64,000 nt of DNA, taken from contig CM020515.1 of NCBI GenBank assembly GCA_009823395.1, positions 17,486,489-17,550,488 on the forward strand, written 5' to 3'. Source of the DNA: Thamnaconus septentrionalis (lineage: Eukaryota; Chordata; Actinopteri; Tetraodontiformes; Monacanthidae). The translations under genes were made by a program, and so were the position numbers. Positions 38,519 to 51,529 of this stretch are shown here, piece after piece. How positions within the stretch are numbered: position 1 is the stretch's first letter; every line of letters starts with the position of its first letter. Below the pieces are notes generated by a model, which did no database searches, was not told the origin of the DNA, and worked only from the letters and a program-made list of their open reading frames with translations.

Positions 38519-39022
38519 GCCTGCCTTTCTACCTGTCTGTATCTCTGTCTGCCTGCCTTTCTACCTGTCTGTCTCTCTGTCTGTCTGTCTGCCTGCCTGT
38601 CTGCCTGTCTGCCTGCCTGTCTGTCTGTCTGTCTGTCTCCTCGCTGGGTCATCACCTGGTGCGTTCCTCAGGAAACCATGTGACATCAGCACCTTGTGTA
38701 ACAGAAGCACTCGAGTGCTTCGGGCGATTTCTTCTTTCTTTCTGTCTTTTCCTTTTTTCTGTTCCGTCGCTTGGCAAAAAAAATAAAGCAAACAAGTGAG
38801 TGAGGAGAAACCGTCATCCCGCCGACTCTCTGGTGCGTTTCGCACACATATGGCGAGGAGGGGAGGGCAAGGGGGGGCGGAGTCAGCAGCCAACCAGCAG
38901 CCTCGTCGAGCTGGAAAATCTGCCCTGCAAAAGCAGCGACGCCGCGCTACACGACAGCACGCCGCCGCCACACAGCGCCCCGAGACAAATGAAAACAAGT
39001 GGGCCGCACACACACGGACACA

Positions 39023-39061
<39 letters not shown>

Positions 39062-40674
39062 CTTCTTTTCTCCCCCACCTGCGGCTGTTTCTCCTCCTCC
39101 AAGTCCACCTTCAAAGCAAGTGGCAAAACATTTTGCGTCGCCGCGGCCGAGTATCGTAGCAACCTGGAGGGATGCAAATGGCTTCATTGTGAGGCCCTGA
39201 AAGGGAGCGAGGAAGGAGCAGGAGGGGGGGAGGAGGGGCGAGTGGTGTGGGGAGGGGCAGGTGGGGGGGAGAGGGAGAGGGTCGCGCAGGCTAATGACTC
39301 TGGCGCATTGATGATTAGACGCGTCTGAAAAGGAGAGAAGAAGAAGGAGGAGGAGGAGGAGGAGGAGGAGAGAAACAAGGGTCGCCGCTCCATCAGACAA
39401 ACAGCCAGGAGGGGGCGGAGCTCCGCTGACCTCACGCTCCGTCCGGCTCAACAAGACACAGCCGCCTTTGTTGTGCGAGTGTAAGCAAATGAGCTGAGCG
39501 CAAAAAACACGACTGACGTCTGACGTTGCAGGCCAGACGAGCTGGAAGACTGCAGCTGGATTCTGCCGCAGGAAAACTGAGCAAGTTTAGAGCAGCAGGT
39601 GTTTTTTTTGGGGGGGGGGTGGGGGTGGGGGGGGCTGGGAAGCGGAACGTTTATCCGAAGAAAAGATTCCCAGGGGAATAATAGTAGTCGTGACCACCTG
39701 TAGGTGACTTCACAGACACTGCTGACCCTCCACAAACAATTCAAGTCCCTGGAAGCAGCTGCACAAGCAGCAGGCAGAGTCAACCAAGCAACTCCGACAC
39801 AAAGACACAGAGACCTGCCTGCAAATGTGACCGTGTGGAGGAGCGTCGCCCAGTGCAGCGGACACTCGCAGGAAACAAGGAAAAGCCCCGTGTCGTGTCG
39901 TCGGGGCTTGTTTTGTATCTCAGCGACTTGTTTTTTTGCTGTCGCAGTGATTTCTGCTCGACTTCCAGCAGACGATTTGCAGGTCTGGGCCACAGTGAAG
40001 CTCCGCCCACTCACATCCCCTCAATTACAGGAGCCGCAGCCGCCGCCGTCGCTGCAGGATCTTGTCAACACACCCGTGAGATCGAGGCAAATGACGTGTT
40101 TTGGGTTCGGCCGGCCTGCCAGGGCGGGCGGCAGCGGCAGCAGTTGTTTTTTTGCAAACAGCCTGAAGCGCTCGGAGCGTCCTGGAACTCATTAATGTAA
40201 TCCTGTAATGATGCAACATCAGCGGCTTCGTCCGAGGCTTAAGCGGTTGCTTCCTCGCTGAGTTCGTGTAACGGAAAAAAGCAGCGGCGGCTCATCCGAG
40301 GAACCCTCGGTCATCTGTGCGTGTAAACGGCTCGTGTCGTTCCAGGATTAAGAGGCGGAGCCACAGGAAGCTGCTGCCGCCGCTGCTGTTGCTGCTGCCG
40401 CCGCTGCTGTTGCTGCTGCTGCCGCCGCTGCCGCTACACAAAACCTGGACGACATTTCTTCATTCATTGAAGTGCAAAGAGCATAAGGCACCAAAGGCCT
40501 TTCTAAACTGGAGGCCGCTCAAACAAACACCTGCCGCCCTCACAAGTCAGAGGCCTCGCAGCGTCACCAAGTGGTGAAAAGCAGAAGTTTTAGTCCAATC
40601 ACCTCCTGAGTTCTGTGAAGGTCACAAACACAAAACAAACACAATCCATCAGACTTGGGGAAAATTCTGCGGGG

Positions 40675-40720
<46 letters not shown>

Positions 40721-41258
40721 AGGCCTACGTACACACAAATCAAGCTGTTGATCTGCAACAGTTCCAACAAACGGCTGTAACAGGTTTTTCCCGAAGCGTC
40801 GGCGAGCGGAGGTCGACAGCGAAGGTGACGCAGGGTTAAGTGGCCATTAACCTTCCACGTCTGCTGTCTTAAACACGGGACGGACGGACGGACGGACGGA
40901 TCGACCGACCGACAGGCGGGATATCGATCAAAGCCCGCCGGCGGGGGAGCAGGTGGTGGCGTTTGAAGGGCGCGGAGCCTCTTTTCACTGTTGGTCTCCT
41001 CCAAGCAGTCGATTCGTGGAGACGTCCCACAAACAGGAGACGCAGCATTCTACCTGCGGGCCTGTTTGATCGCTGCAGCTGCCTCCTGCTGCTCCTCCAG
41101 CGCTTCACGTTTCTGAATATGAAAAAAAAAGCCGCTCACATCTCCGCCTCGGTGTTTATTCTCGCTGAGACGCGACTTCAGGCGCGACCGACGCTCTTGA
41201 TTCCCTCTGAGAGCAAACACAACTCAGGCCCTCTGTTTGCGGTGTGTGTGTGTGTGTG

Positions 41259-41305
<47 letters not shown>

Positions 41306-43658
41306 ACGCAGGACTCAATCAGCTGTGAATATCTTTCTCCTCAGCGTCTCCTCGCCCTCTGTGCGTCTTCACACCACAACTGGCTCCTCAAGGCAGCAGC
41401 AGCGCCGCCGTATTTCCAGTGGAATTCCCCCCAAATAACACTTTTTTTTTTAAACCAAAGGAAACGCAGCCCAGAGCTTGTTAAAAGCTCCACATGCCAG
41501 ATTGTTGACCTCCAGTGACGGACCCCCGGCTTGCTCTGGTTTTCCCAGCACAAAGGAATCCAAGTCTTTATTTGCTGCTGTTTAAACTGAAAGGTCTAGA
41601 AGTGTTTTCCAGGCGGGATGGTGTGATCTGACCCGGCCTGGGTTTTCAAAGCTCCACTCTCCAACTTCTGGTTAGAATTGGCCTGCAAGCACCTTCATTG
41701 GCAGAATACAACCAAGACGGTGAAACACCAGCAGGCTTCCACAGGCCAAGTGTTGATGTTTGTGGCCTTTGATTGCAAGTGGGGTCTGTGTTTGTCAGTG
41801 TGTGAGGAACAGAGTCCTCCACACTGACTGGTACCAACTCAGAGTCCACTGAGGGAGTCGCCTGGATCCTGAACTGTTGGGCTCAACAACGCACAAGTGT
41901 GGTCAACCAGGAAACCTGCAGTGGGAGGGTTGTGTATCCACCTCATCCACCTCCAGATCTCCACGGAGCAGCAGGAACGTCTTGCTGGGAAAGCTGGATG
42001 ACAGGAATAACCGACTCCTTGAGCAAACAACGCAGCTGGCTCTGGCTCAACAAAAACCCACAACCTGAACCTACATTGTGCAATGCACATTGTGCCGAGC
42101 AACTTTCTCCAGGCATGAGAATCAACGACCCTGAGCAGTCGTGTCGCAGCTCTGAGAAAAAAACTTCTGTGGTTGGGTAAAAAAAAAATCCTGCAAACCA
42201 CACAGGTTTTAAGGCTGCTGGGAAAAAAAAAACATTTGGCCTGCACTTCAAATGGCGGCCGTGGACGAGCCGGCTGCCTGTTTAATCCGGCTCCATTAGG
42301 CCGTCCAGGATGATAAAATGGCAGCGGCGGCTGGTTTTAAAAGGTCCTCGACTTTCAATGGCCGGAACAATTGCCAGAACCTTTTCTGCCGAGTCGAGAT
42401 ACCTGCTAATTCTTTGACCAGCAGTGGGTGATTGGCGTGTCACAATGAGTTATGTTCTGCTTCCTCTCTATCTCACACACACACACACACACACAGCATA
42501 TTCAAATTGCTCCCTTTCATTGGAAAAACATCGTCCCCCTGCGTCTTCTTCGCTCTGTCTCGCAGGCACTTGCACTGCCGCCCCCAAGACTTTGATTAAA
42601 ACCTTCGCAATCACAGTGGCAGCAGCTTCTACATCTGATCCCAGAAAATCATGAACAAGGACAAGGACGCGTGTTGCCACGTCAAAACGTGTCTCTGTCG
42701 GATGCAAATGTTGAACCTTGTTTATAAACGAGGAAAGTCATCCATAAATGCCACCGTGTGGTGGGCAAAGGTGCAGCTGCCGTTGGTTGGTTGATTGATG
42801 GCCAAGGGGGCGGGGCTTAACAGCGGCCTCTCTCACTGCATCACCTCACGCCCGCTCGGGATGCGGACAGACGAGTTCTGTCCGAGGTTCTGCTCCCGAG
42901 GAGGCAGCGGCGTCGGCAGGGGGCGGAGCTTTGTTCGCTCCTGGAGCCGCAGGGCCAGTCGGCCGAGTGCGTTTGAAGTAGGCTGATCAAAGCCACCGGG
43001 AGAGAGAGAGAAAGAGAGAGAGGGAGAGAGAGAGCCGCTCGCTGAGTGGGTCTCCACTCCAACTCGGAAACACTTGGTTTTCCACCACTAAAGTTTTAGC
43101 TGGCGTGCGTGCACGTCGCTGACTGGTGGCTTTTGCTCAGCCAATGACACGGCAGCACGGTGAAGAAAAACACAAGAAGGCGACTTGGCCAAAAATGCCA
43201 AAGAACAAACGATGTTCACTGCTGGCATTTACCCCCTGTAGATGAATCAGTACAACTCGGTTCAGTTGTTCGTGCAACAGAACCCTGAACTCACTCTTTA
43301 CAGCAGAGAGGAGAGGCTGTCTGGCTCCTGTTAATTCCATAAAACACAAATTTGGAAAAAAAAAAAAAAAAACCATCCTCCACCCACGAAGCTCCTCAGT
43401 TCCTCCGGTCAAGTTCCCAGTGCCCTTGCAAACGGCTTCATTTAGCAAATCAATAACTTCCCACTTGGAGTTCATCGGGATCGCAGATCACGTTACTTCC
43501 GGTCAATAGTGACGGCGGTCACACGGTTCCGGAAGGCTTCCTCTTCCTCTCCCTATTAGCAGGGCAGATGGAGCAGCCGCGTTAGGAATCCCAGCAGGGT
43601 TAATTAGATGTAAGAGGAGGAGGACAGCGGCGTGGCGCAGTTAGCATCTGTGTCTGCT

Positions 43659-43697
<39 letters not shown>

Positions 43698-46600
43698 GCC
43701 GCCCTGCACCACAGCTCCCCAGGGTGCCAGCAGCAGGACCTCGGCCCCGACACCGAGCCCTACATGGAAGGTCACAGGGGTCGCAGTAGCACAGATGTAC
43801 CTTTTCTCCATCTCTGGCCTCCTTCTGTTTCAGCTCCTCAATCTACTCCCACACACACACAGACAAACACACACACACACACATTTCTATCCGACACTGT
43901 GATTGGACGCGGCAGCTGTTCCGCTGTCCCGGCTCATTGTGCGCCGGCTCCGACCCTTCACACCCCCCTCGACCCCCCCCCCACCCTCCCGTTACGCTTC
44001 TGGTCAGCTGGGACACAATGGGCGGGGTCAGAGGTCAGAGCTGTTGGAATTCCAGCACAAGGCCCACGCACATCTCTGCTGCGCCATGCGTCCATATTTT
44101 ACTTTTAAATCGTTTTTTTTGTTTCTGTCTTTGCCTTGTGTTTAAAGGGATGACATTACAACATCAGCCTTTCACTATTTAACCACAGTGATGGTACATT
44201 GCTTTTTTTCTTATATTATTCAACTAGTTCTAATATTAAGTGGTGTATGCAGCACAGCTTGTTACAGCCACACTGCGTGATGCTCTTTTCTCTGCATGTC
44301 ATCGTCCCTGAGCGTCAGCGCTGCACGTCCTCGCTGCAAATCCACTCGCAGCGTCCGGCACCTTTTGTCGTCCTTCTTTACGCTCGGCAACAAAACACTT
44401 TAATATCCCCATATCGCCCTTTTCGCTCGCCATTAGTCATGGTGAGAACTTGGTCCTCTTCCCGGGCGGCACATCAAACACGAAGACAGGGGACCTCGTC
44501 CCCTGAATGCATCACTGGGCATCACACTGGCTTGAACGCACGGTAGCAAGAAGTGCACAGGCAGCCCCTCCCTTGCCCCCCTCCCAGCACCCGTCAGCCA
44601 ATCGTGTGGAGTCGCTCGTGATATCAATTTAACTTGTTTCCGAAATAGAAAGTTCCAGCTGCTGTGGACACAGTTGCTGTTTAAGCAGATTAGAGCCCCG
44701 GCTGCAGCTCAGCGCTGGGAGGACCAAGCAGCAGAGCTGGGAGGAGGGGGAGTGTGTGTGTGTGTGTGTGTGTCCGTATCAGTGGCGGCTCCTCTACACA
44801 GTGGCCCCTGGATGGGCACAAAGTAGCTGCTGTGCGATTGTTTATGGGTGGGTGGACATGTGGGATGCTCGGGACATTTAGCACGCATGTAAAAACAGGA
44901 TAAATGGCGGCGGCCAGCTTTTGTGGTACCCTGCGCCTTTGTGTGTGTGTGTGTGAGTGTGTGTGTGTGAGTGTGTGTGTGTGTGTGTGTCACCGAGGAG
45001 AGCAGATACCCCGGCGTGGTAATTACAGCCTGTGTGTTCCCATCAGCGAGGCTGGCTGGCTTTCACGCTGCGCTCCTGCCCACCCTCCTCGCTTAACACG
45101 GCGCTCCAGCAGCAACCCTGACTAATGAGCTATCAGAGATGGGAGGCGATGAGGAGCCTGAGCCGGGTGTGGGGGGGGGTTGAAGACAGAGGCCAGTTTC
45201 TTCATCCTCTCCTCGGGCTACTGTTCGCATTTCGGCCGCCGTCTCCTCTCGCAGCTCGTTGACCTCTTTTTGTGCGACGATCTGAGGAGGTGGCCGGACC
45301 GCCGAGGACAGGGCACAGCTGCCTGGCCTGAGGCAGCCCAGCCTGGCCCGGCCTGGCCTGGCCAGGCCTGGCCCACCCTTGCACCACCACGAGGCGTACT
45401 GGCACGGATTAGCACCGCAAGAGCAGAGTCCTCCTGCAAGTTGAGGGCAATTTGGGAGGAGAGAAGAAGAGGGGAGGAGACGTCTGAAGAGGGACACTTT
45501 GTTTCTCTGATGCTGGAATAATTACAGTTATTTACTTCTGTGCCACTCGTCTCCGAGGCGACGGGCAGAGTTTGTTCCATGAGCCGCAGAAATACGAGTT
45601 TCTGTTATCGCTGAAAAATGGCATTCGACATTCTCTCATCCATTCCTGAGAGTCACTGAGGGGGAAAAACTCTTCCAATCAAAATGTTTTCTGTCCCGAG
45701 ACACCGGCACACAAAAAAGGCAAAACAGAAGAGCCACCAGAGCTGCTTCCTGTTTTTCTTTCAAAGGAAAAATTCCCTCCAGAGATGCAGCGTCCACACG
45801 GATCTCCTCAGCAGCTCCTGCAGCACGAGGCCGCCACAGCAAAACAAGCTAATTCCTTATATTCAGAAAAAATAAATCAATGGGAAATTTCAACCACCTG
45901 CTGGTGCCATCGCTCGGCGAGATCGATGACTGACAGGACTGAGAGCTGAGCGACGTCAGTGGGGAACAGAACCAGTTCTGAGTCACACGGTGACGATCTG
46001 TAACCACCGCTGTCACACTTCCTGCTGTCGCCGATTTCTAAAACTCAGTGCGGACTATTAGCTGTAATCCCTGGGATTAGCAGCTTCAGCCTCATCTCCA
46101 AACTCCACCAGAGAACCACCGTCCAAAAATACCATCACAGGCATTCCTGCCCCCAAGAGTGGAGATACAGTAGCCGGCACAAGGTTTGATTTATTTTTAG
46201 CCGGTGAGCGAATCAGCATTAGCGTGCCGCTGCATTTCCCAAATTCCTCTCCTCATGAGTCACATGGCGCAAAGAAACCGTTTGAGCCGTTTGTGCATCT
46301 CTCAGCAAACAGATAAACCGAACATGCCCGGACATGTGCTTACCAACATTTAGGTCTACGATGAAAGCCCAACTGAAGGTGCCGCTATGAGGAAAAATCT
46401 CCCAACTGTTGTACTGCTGGGAAAAACTGCTTGCATTTGAAAGTCTAGGCGCTCAAAGACACTTTTAAGGAACGATCATTAACAAGAACCATGCTCTCCG
46501 TCATCAAAAAGAACAGAAAATGCAGAAAGTGAAGGTAGAAACTCATCAATCAGGTTGATCAGGAGTTATGTTCAGACGCAGTGTTCCGCCACTCCACCTC

Positions 46601-49492
46601 CCAGCCTTCCAGCCTCTTACGCATCATCAAAAAAACCAAAAGACACAGGATCCGTTGGGGCGGTTCTTGCCTTGAGGGGGAAAGATGAGGAAGAACCTGC
46701 GAGGCTTCTTAGGCTGAGCGCAAACACACGCTGGAGGGAGATAATGGATGTCGTCACCCAAAACAGCCACAGCTGTGTTGACGGCAGCCGGAGACGGAAG
46801 TCCGCCTCAATCCCACACGGGCAAACGGAACCTGAGCATTTGAATCATTGAACGCCGAGTCTAATATTGCTGAGCCCAGAGCCGATGAGGTTACTGCCAA
46901 TCCGCACGGCCCATTCAGGTTCTAATGGCAGAGGTGGGGGCAGGGAGGGGGGGCAGGGGGTATCGGATTGTTGGTTTTTATTTCTGCTTTGTGGCGGCGC
47001 TTCTCACTCGCTCCCCATTAAAGTTTAATCAAGCAGAAAGTGTGTGTTCGCAGGCCTCAGGATGCTCCGCTGCTCCGGCCCGCCGAGAATGTGGAGTGTT
47101 TAAAGAGCGCGCAGGCAGGCAGGCAGGCAGGCACAGGGAATTCTGGGAGAGCTGGGAGCGCCGGCGCTGGGGTTGGCGCGTTTCCACAGCCGTAGCATCG
47201 CTGCCGCCGTCGCTTCAGAAGGAAGGAAAACAATCGCACCTGCGACTGGGGAGAAAAACACGAGTCGGCTTTGTCACAAACACAAACCAGACGTTACGAA
47301 AACCAAGGGGAGGTGTGTTTAGGGAAGGAGGGGGCTCTCCACGTGACGTTCCAGACTTGTGCAGGGAGATAAAAACAGCTCGGAAGCCAACAAAAGCTGT
47401 AATTTCTGTTGAAGGAGCTCATTTCAGATAAATAGGTGGGGGGGGGCTCTCGATCACTGGCTGAGCGGCACAATGGTGCTTCAAAACGCAGCCGCTTCAT
47501 AAAAGCTTTTTGCACGTGCTGTTGTCGTGCACAATGGGGACTAATGAAGGAAACCGAGAAACAAACACAAAAATACAACAACAGAAATCCTCCGCTGCTC
47601 AGCAACGGCTACTTTTCAAATGCTCCCTGCGAGCGCAACTTCATTTTGCACGGATTCTGTTCACATCTGAGTGGAAAACGACGAGATCTGACCCTTGAAG
47701 AGAGGACGTTCGCAGTGAGCGCAACTGTTAACATGTCAGCAAAGGGTAAAAAAAAAAGAAAAAAAGAACAGGGTGGAAAGCGCACGGCAGCGTGACTCAG
47801 AAGAATGTAAGAGTTCCAGTCGCGGTGCGAAAAAGCAGGTCAGACTTCAGAGCAGCAGCAGCAGCAGGAGGAGGAGGAGGAGGAAGATACGTGAGCGGAC
47901 TGCAGGTGAAGAAAGTTTGCTGAAGAACAGCCTCCTCCGTCCAGGCTCTCGGACTCCTCAGAAGCAGCGGCACGCTCACCTCTAAGCGCCATATTAGCGT
48001 GACGCCGCTGTGAGAGGAGAGTCTTTCTCAGGCGCCGATACCATATTGGGAAGAGAAGAGAGGACGGGTGCATGAGTGCCTCCGGCGTGTGGGGGGGGGG
48101 AGTGAGTGAGGAAAGAACCCAGACTGGTTGACTACCAATGAGCCCCGAGAGAGTCGGCGCTAATCGCTGATGGCCCTCAGACCAGTTATCACGAGGCCCC
48201 GCTGACATCCTCACCACCGAGCAGCCTCCACCGGCCATTAGGACCAAGTGGACGCCTCCTTTACCGCTCACGTGCACGCCCTCAGCGCGTTCATTTTCTC
48301 TGCTTTCTTTCCTCATTTAAACTCCATTCATCGGTCGCACTGCCATCGATTGAAAAACTCCAGATAAAAAACAAGCAGGGTCGTCCGCTCCGCTTCCCAG
48401 CAGCCAGAAGGCCACGTGTTCACAAACATCCCGGCCGTGTTCCGGCCCAGCAGCCCCGAGGAAGAGGCAGGATTAACCGGTTGGAACTGATCAATGGGCG
48501 GCTCGCACCTCGCTGAGGCCGGGAACGCCAGCAGCATGTTTAGTGGCAGCAGACACCTAAACACACCGGCCAGGGCCAAACAAAAGCTGTTTTTTTTGTG
48601 CGTGCTTTTTTTTAAGCACAGCCTTCGCCTCGGACGGCGATCAATAATGCTTTGTGAACCCAGGCAGCCGACAACAGCGGGCGGAGCTCACCGGCAATTA
48701 AAAGGCCGGCGAGATTCTGTGAGAAGAGGCGGAAAGCTGCGGGTGAAGGAAGGAGGACGGAAAAAACCAAATGCTTGTTAATCAGCGGCGACAGCGGGTC
48801 CAAGAAAGCAAACATGCGGATATGAAACAGGATATGAAACTGTTAAGGACGACCTGGCCAACAGGAAGAGGTGTGACAAACACGCAGAGGGATGGAGGGA
48901 GGGGGCGCTATTTACACTTTCTACTTTCTTCTTCCTTGTCTGGAATCCAGTGCAGACGTGGTGTTAGCCTCCAGCTAAGCTCATTCCCTCAGTCGCCAGC
49001 AGAGGAAAAACCCTCCTGTCCTCTTCTCTGCTCTTCTATTAATGAGTCAACAACGACCTCGTCGGAGCCGCCAGTGTTTACAGTTCGTGCTGGCAGCTTC
49101 CTGTTTTGGTGAGCAACAGAAACCCCCCCCTCCCAGCTGCAGCTGCGACCTCACCGAGAGCCCCTGGACGAGGCGGCTAGCCGAGTTAACCGGACGTTCA
49201 AACAACGAGACAAAGTCTCAACACTGAGGACGACTCGGGTCACACGACCAGTATGCTTTTTCTCCTCCTCCGTCCCCGGAAAGGTCGACGCCGTCGCAGC
49301 CGCGGGATCAGTGTTTACACACCCAGAAAACAAATCACCACTAAATCCCCCTTCTTCCGCCTCGGCCGCCATGATCCCGATTAGCAATCCCAGTCTGGAA
49401 TTAAGTGGACGAAAGGTCCGACCTCCACTGGGGGCCCGGCACTGAACCAGAGAGGAGGAGAGGCAGCAGGAGGGAGGAAACGAGCGGAGACC

Positions 49493-49528
<36 letters not shown>

Positions 49529-51495
49529 TCTTCAGATGAAAGCTGCTTTATTTTGCTGTTTTCATCCCAGTGCGAGCCAATTATTTTGCTTATTGAGAGA
49601 AAATATGAACATCTGTGTTTGCTTTGAATGAGTGGATAATGGCACAGGCACAACACCGACCAAAACACACACACACACAAACACTCCTTCCTGATTGCAC
49701 ACACGCACTGGTTGGTTTGCCTTGAGGGCTGGGTGACGTCATGGCGGCGCTGCGGTGGGCGGCACCTGCCTCGGGATTAGAAGCTGAAACTGCCAGAGGT
49801 GCTTTACAGCTTCTTCAAGTCAGGAGGCAGCAAGAAAAGCACTCCCACAACGTCATTAGCCACCAACTGCCGAGTGAGATAAGCAACTCCACTTAAGAGT
49901 GACCCCTCCCCCGCCCCCCACCCCTCCCTCCTTTCCCAGGGAGGCCCCGAGGACGCCGACCCCCCCGACTGACAAGCTAAAATTTACTCGCCAGGTCAGC
50001 ACGAAGGCCAAGGAAAAAACAACATTCCACCGTTGACTGGCTGGATGGCATTTGGAGAAAAAAAAAAAGCATGTAAAAATAAGAAAGAGCGCTCCCATCA
50101 CTCGTTTTGGGAATGTTTATTATAGAAGAAGGAATTCCCCCGGGAAGGATCACACACAGCCGTCAGACTCGTCCCAACTGTCAGCAGCGAGACGACAAGA
50201 CGAGACGACGAGCTGCCGCTCGGCGAGAAGGAAGCCGTCCACGCTGACAAAAACGTGGGACGGCATGAGAAAAAAAATGTTTTCTTCTCTTTCTACCTGC
50301 CTGCCTGACGACCAGAAGCTCCTCCTGAAGCCAACCAGGAACACCAGAACCCACACAGTCAGTTTGTTTCCAGGGAGGAGATTCCACCTCCGGGTGACTC
50401 TGCTCCAAATGCGGAGCAACAAGTTTTTTGCAGGTTGACGTCAGCCCACGGCTGTTCCTCCCTGCTCCTTCAAAACTCAACGTTTTTATAACACCACGGG
50501 ACTTTCGGTCACTCCCTTTTTTTTTTTTCTCGTAAGCTCACTTTCCCCCTGCCACTCGCAGCTCAGCCGCTGCTCAATAAACCTGGAGGCATAAAGGCCG
50601 GTTTTTAAATGAATGGATGTCTTTGAGAGGCAGACAAGCAGGTAAGAGGCAGTTCTGGCCAGCTGTGTAAGCTCTTAAACAAACGTCTGAACAAGCTTCG
50701 AGACAGAAATAAAACCCGACTGACTGCATGTGAGGAGAGAAATGTGTGGGGAAGGCCGTCTGAAAGCATGTGTGTGTGTCTGTGTGTGTGTGTGTGTGTG
50801 ATGCCGCGGTGATGCCTTGTGTGAGGAAATGTCTAAAAATCCCTCAAAGTCTGATGGACAGTCACAGCAGTTCCAGGTCCCTTCAGGCACATCCTGTCTA
50901 CATTATCCACGGCCGCCGCTGCCGCTGCTCATCTTCCCCTGCAGCCGCCCTGACCTGAGGTCAGAGGCTGGGGAGAGCCACACACACACACACAGAGCGG
51001 ACGGGAAAGGAATGCAAACGTAAAGCAGCGGGAGACATGACTGGCACTGAAGTTTCTTTTTCTTTTTTTCCCCAAAGACAACAGTCGTAAAGCTAAAAAT
51101 AAAAGACGTCCGTGTTGACAGGGTTAGAGCGCTCTGTCACACAGATGCATGCTGGGGAAAAAAAAAGAAGTTTCCCAGAGACGAGAGACAAGAGAACGAG
51201 GCGGGAGAGAATGAGGGAGGGAGGGAGGGCGAGCGATGTCGCCTCTTCTTACCTGACGTGTCCCACATATTGAGCTCGATGCGGTGCTTGTCTATCTCGA
51301 AGCTGGCCGTGTAGTTCTCAAATACCGTCGGCACGTAGTTCTGGAAATGAAAGAAATACCAAGCAAACAGACGAATGAATAAAATTCAAATTCCATCAAT
51401 AAAATTCATTGAGAAAAAAAAGGTAGCCGCTCAGGAGGCACCCTGTGTTCTTCACCAACATCACTCACACACGTCAAGTCTTTGTAATGATGCCG

Positions 51496-51529
<34 letters not shown>

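Larger units (their letters stand above)
34702..51252 (-). other. rnd2: rnd2 intron 2 (16.6 kb)
   Basis: The large intron between the effector-region exon and the SSYYDN exon. I see no nested gene on either strand; long open frames here are low-complexity shadows. It holds a roughly 395-bp (TCTG)n array, many (CA/GT)n runs (36101, 39011, 40676, 41242, 43852, 44941), (CAG)n at 43659, (GTT)n at 49493, G-runs at 39609 and one dispersed-repeat fragment at 37371. Complex, non-repetitive sequence at 41640-42160 and 46200-46940 has no recognised function. Confidence 0.9.

Noticed and set aside
38245..38638. CRISPR-like regular repeat
   Set aside because: Units are 4 bp with no spacers; it is a microsatellite in a vertebrate intron.
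38093..38799. Long Cys/Leu/Ser-rich open frames on the plus strand and Arg/Asp/Gln frames on the minus strand
   Set aside because: They are translations of the TCTG tandem array in all frames and not proteins.
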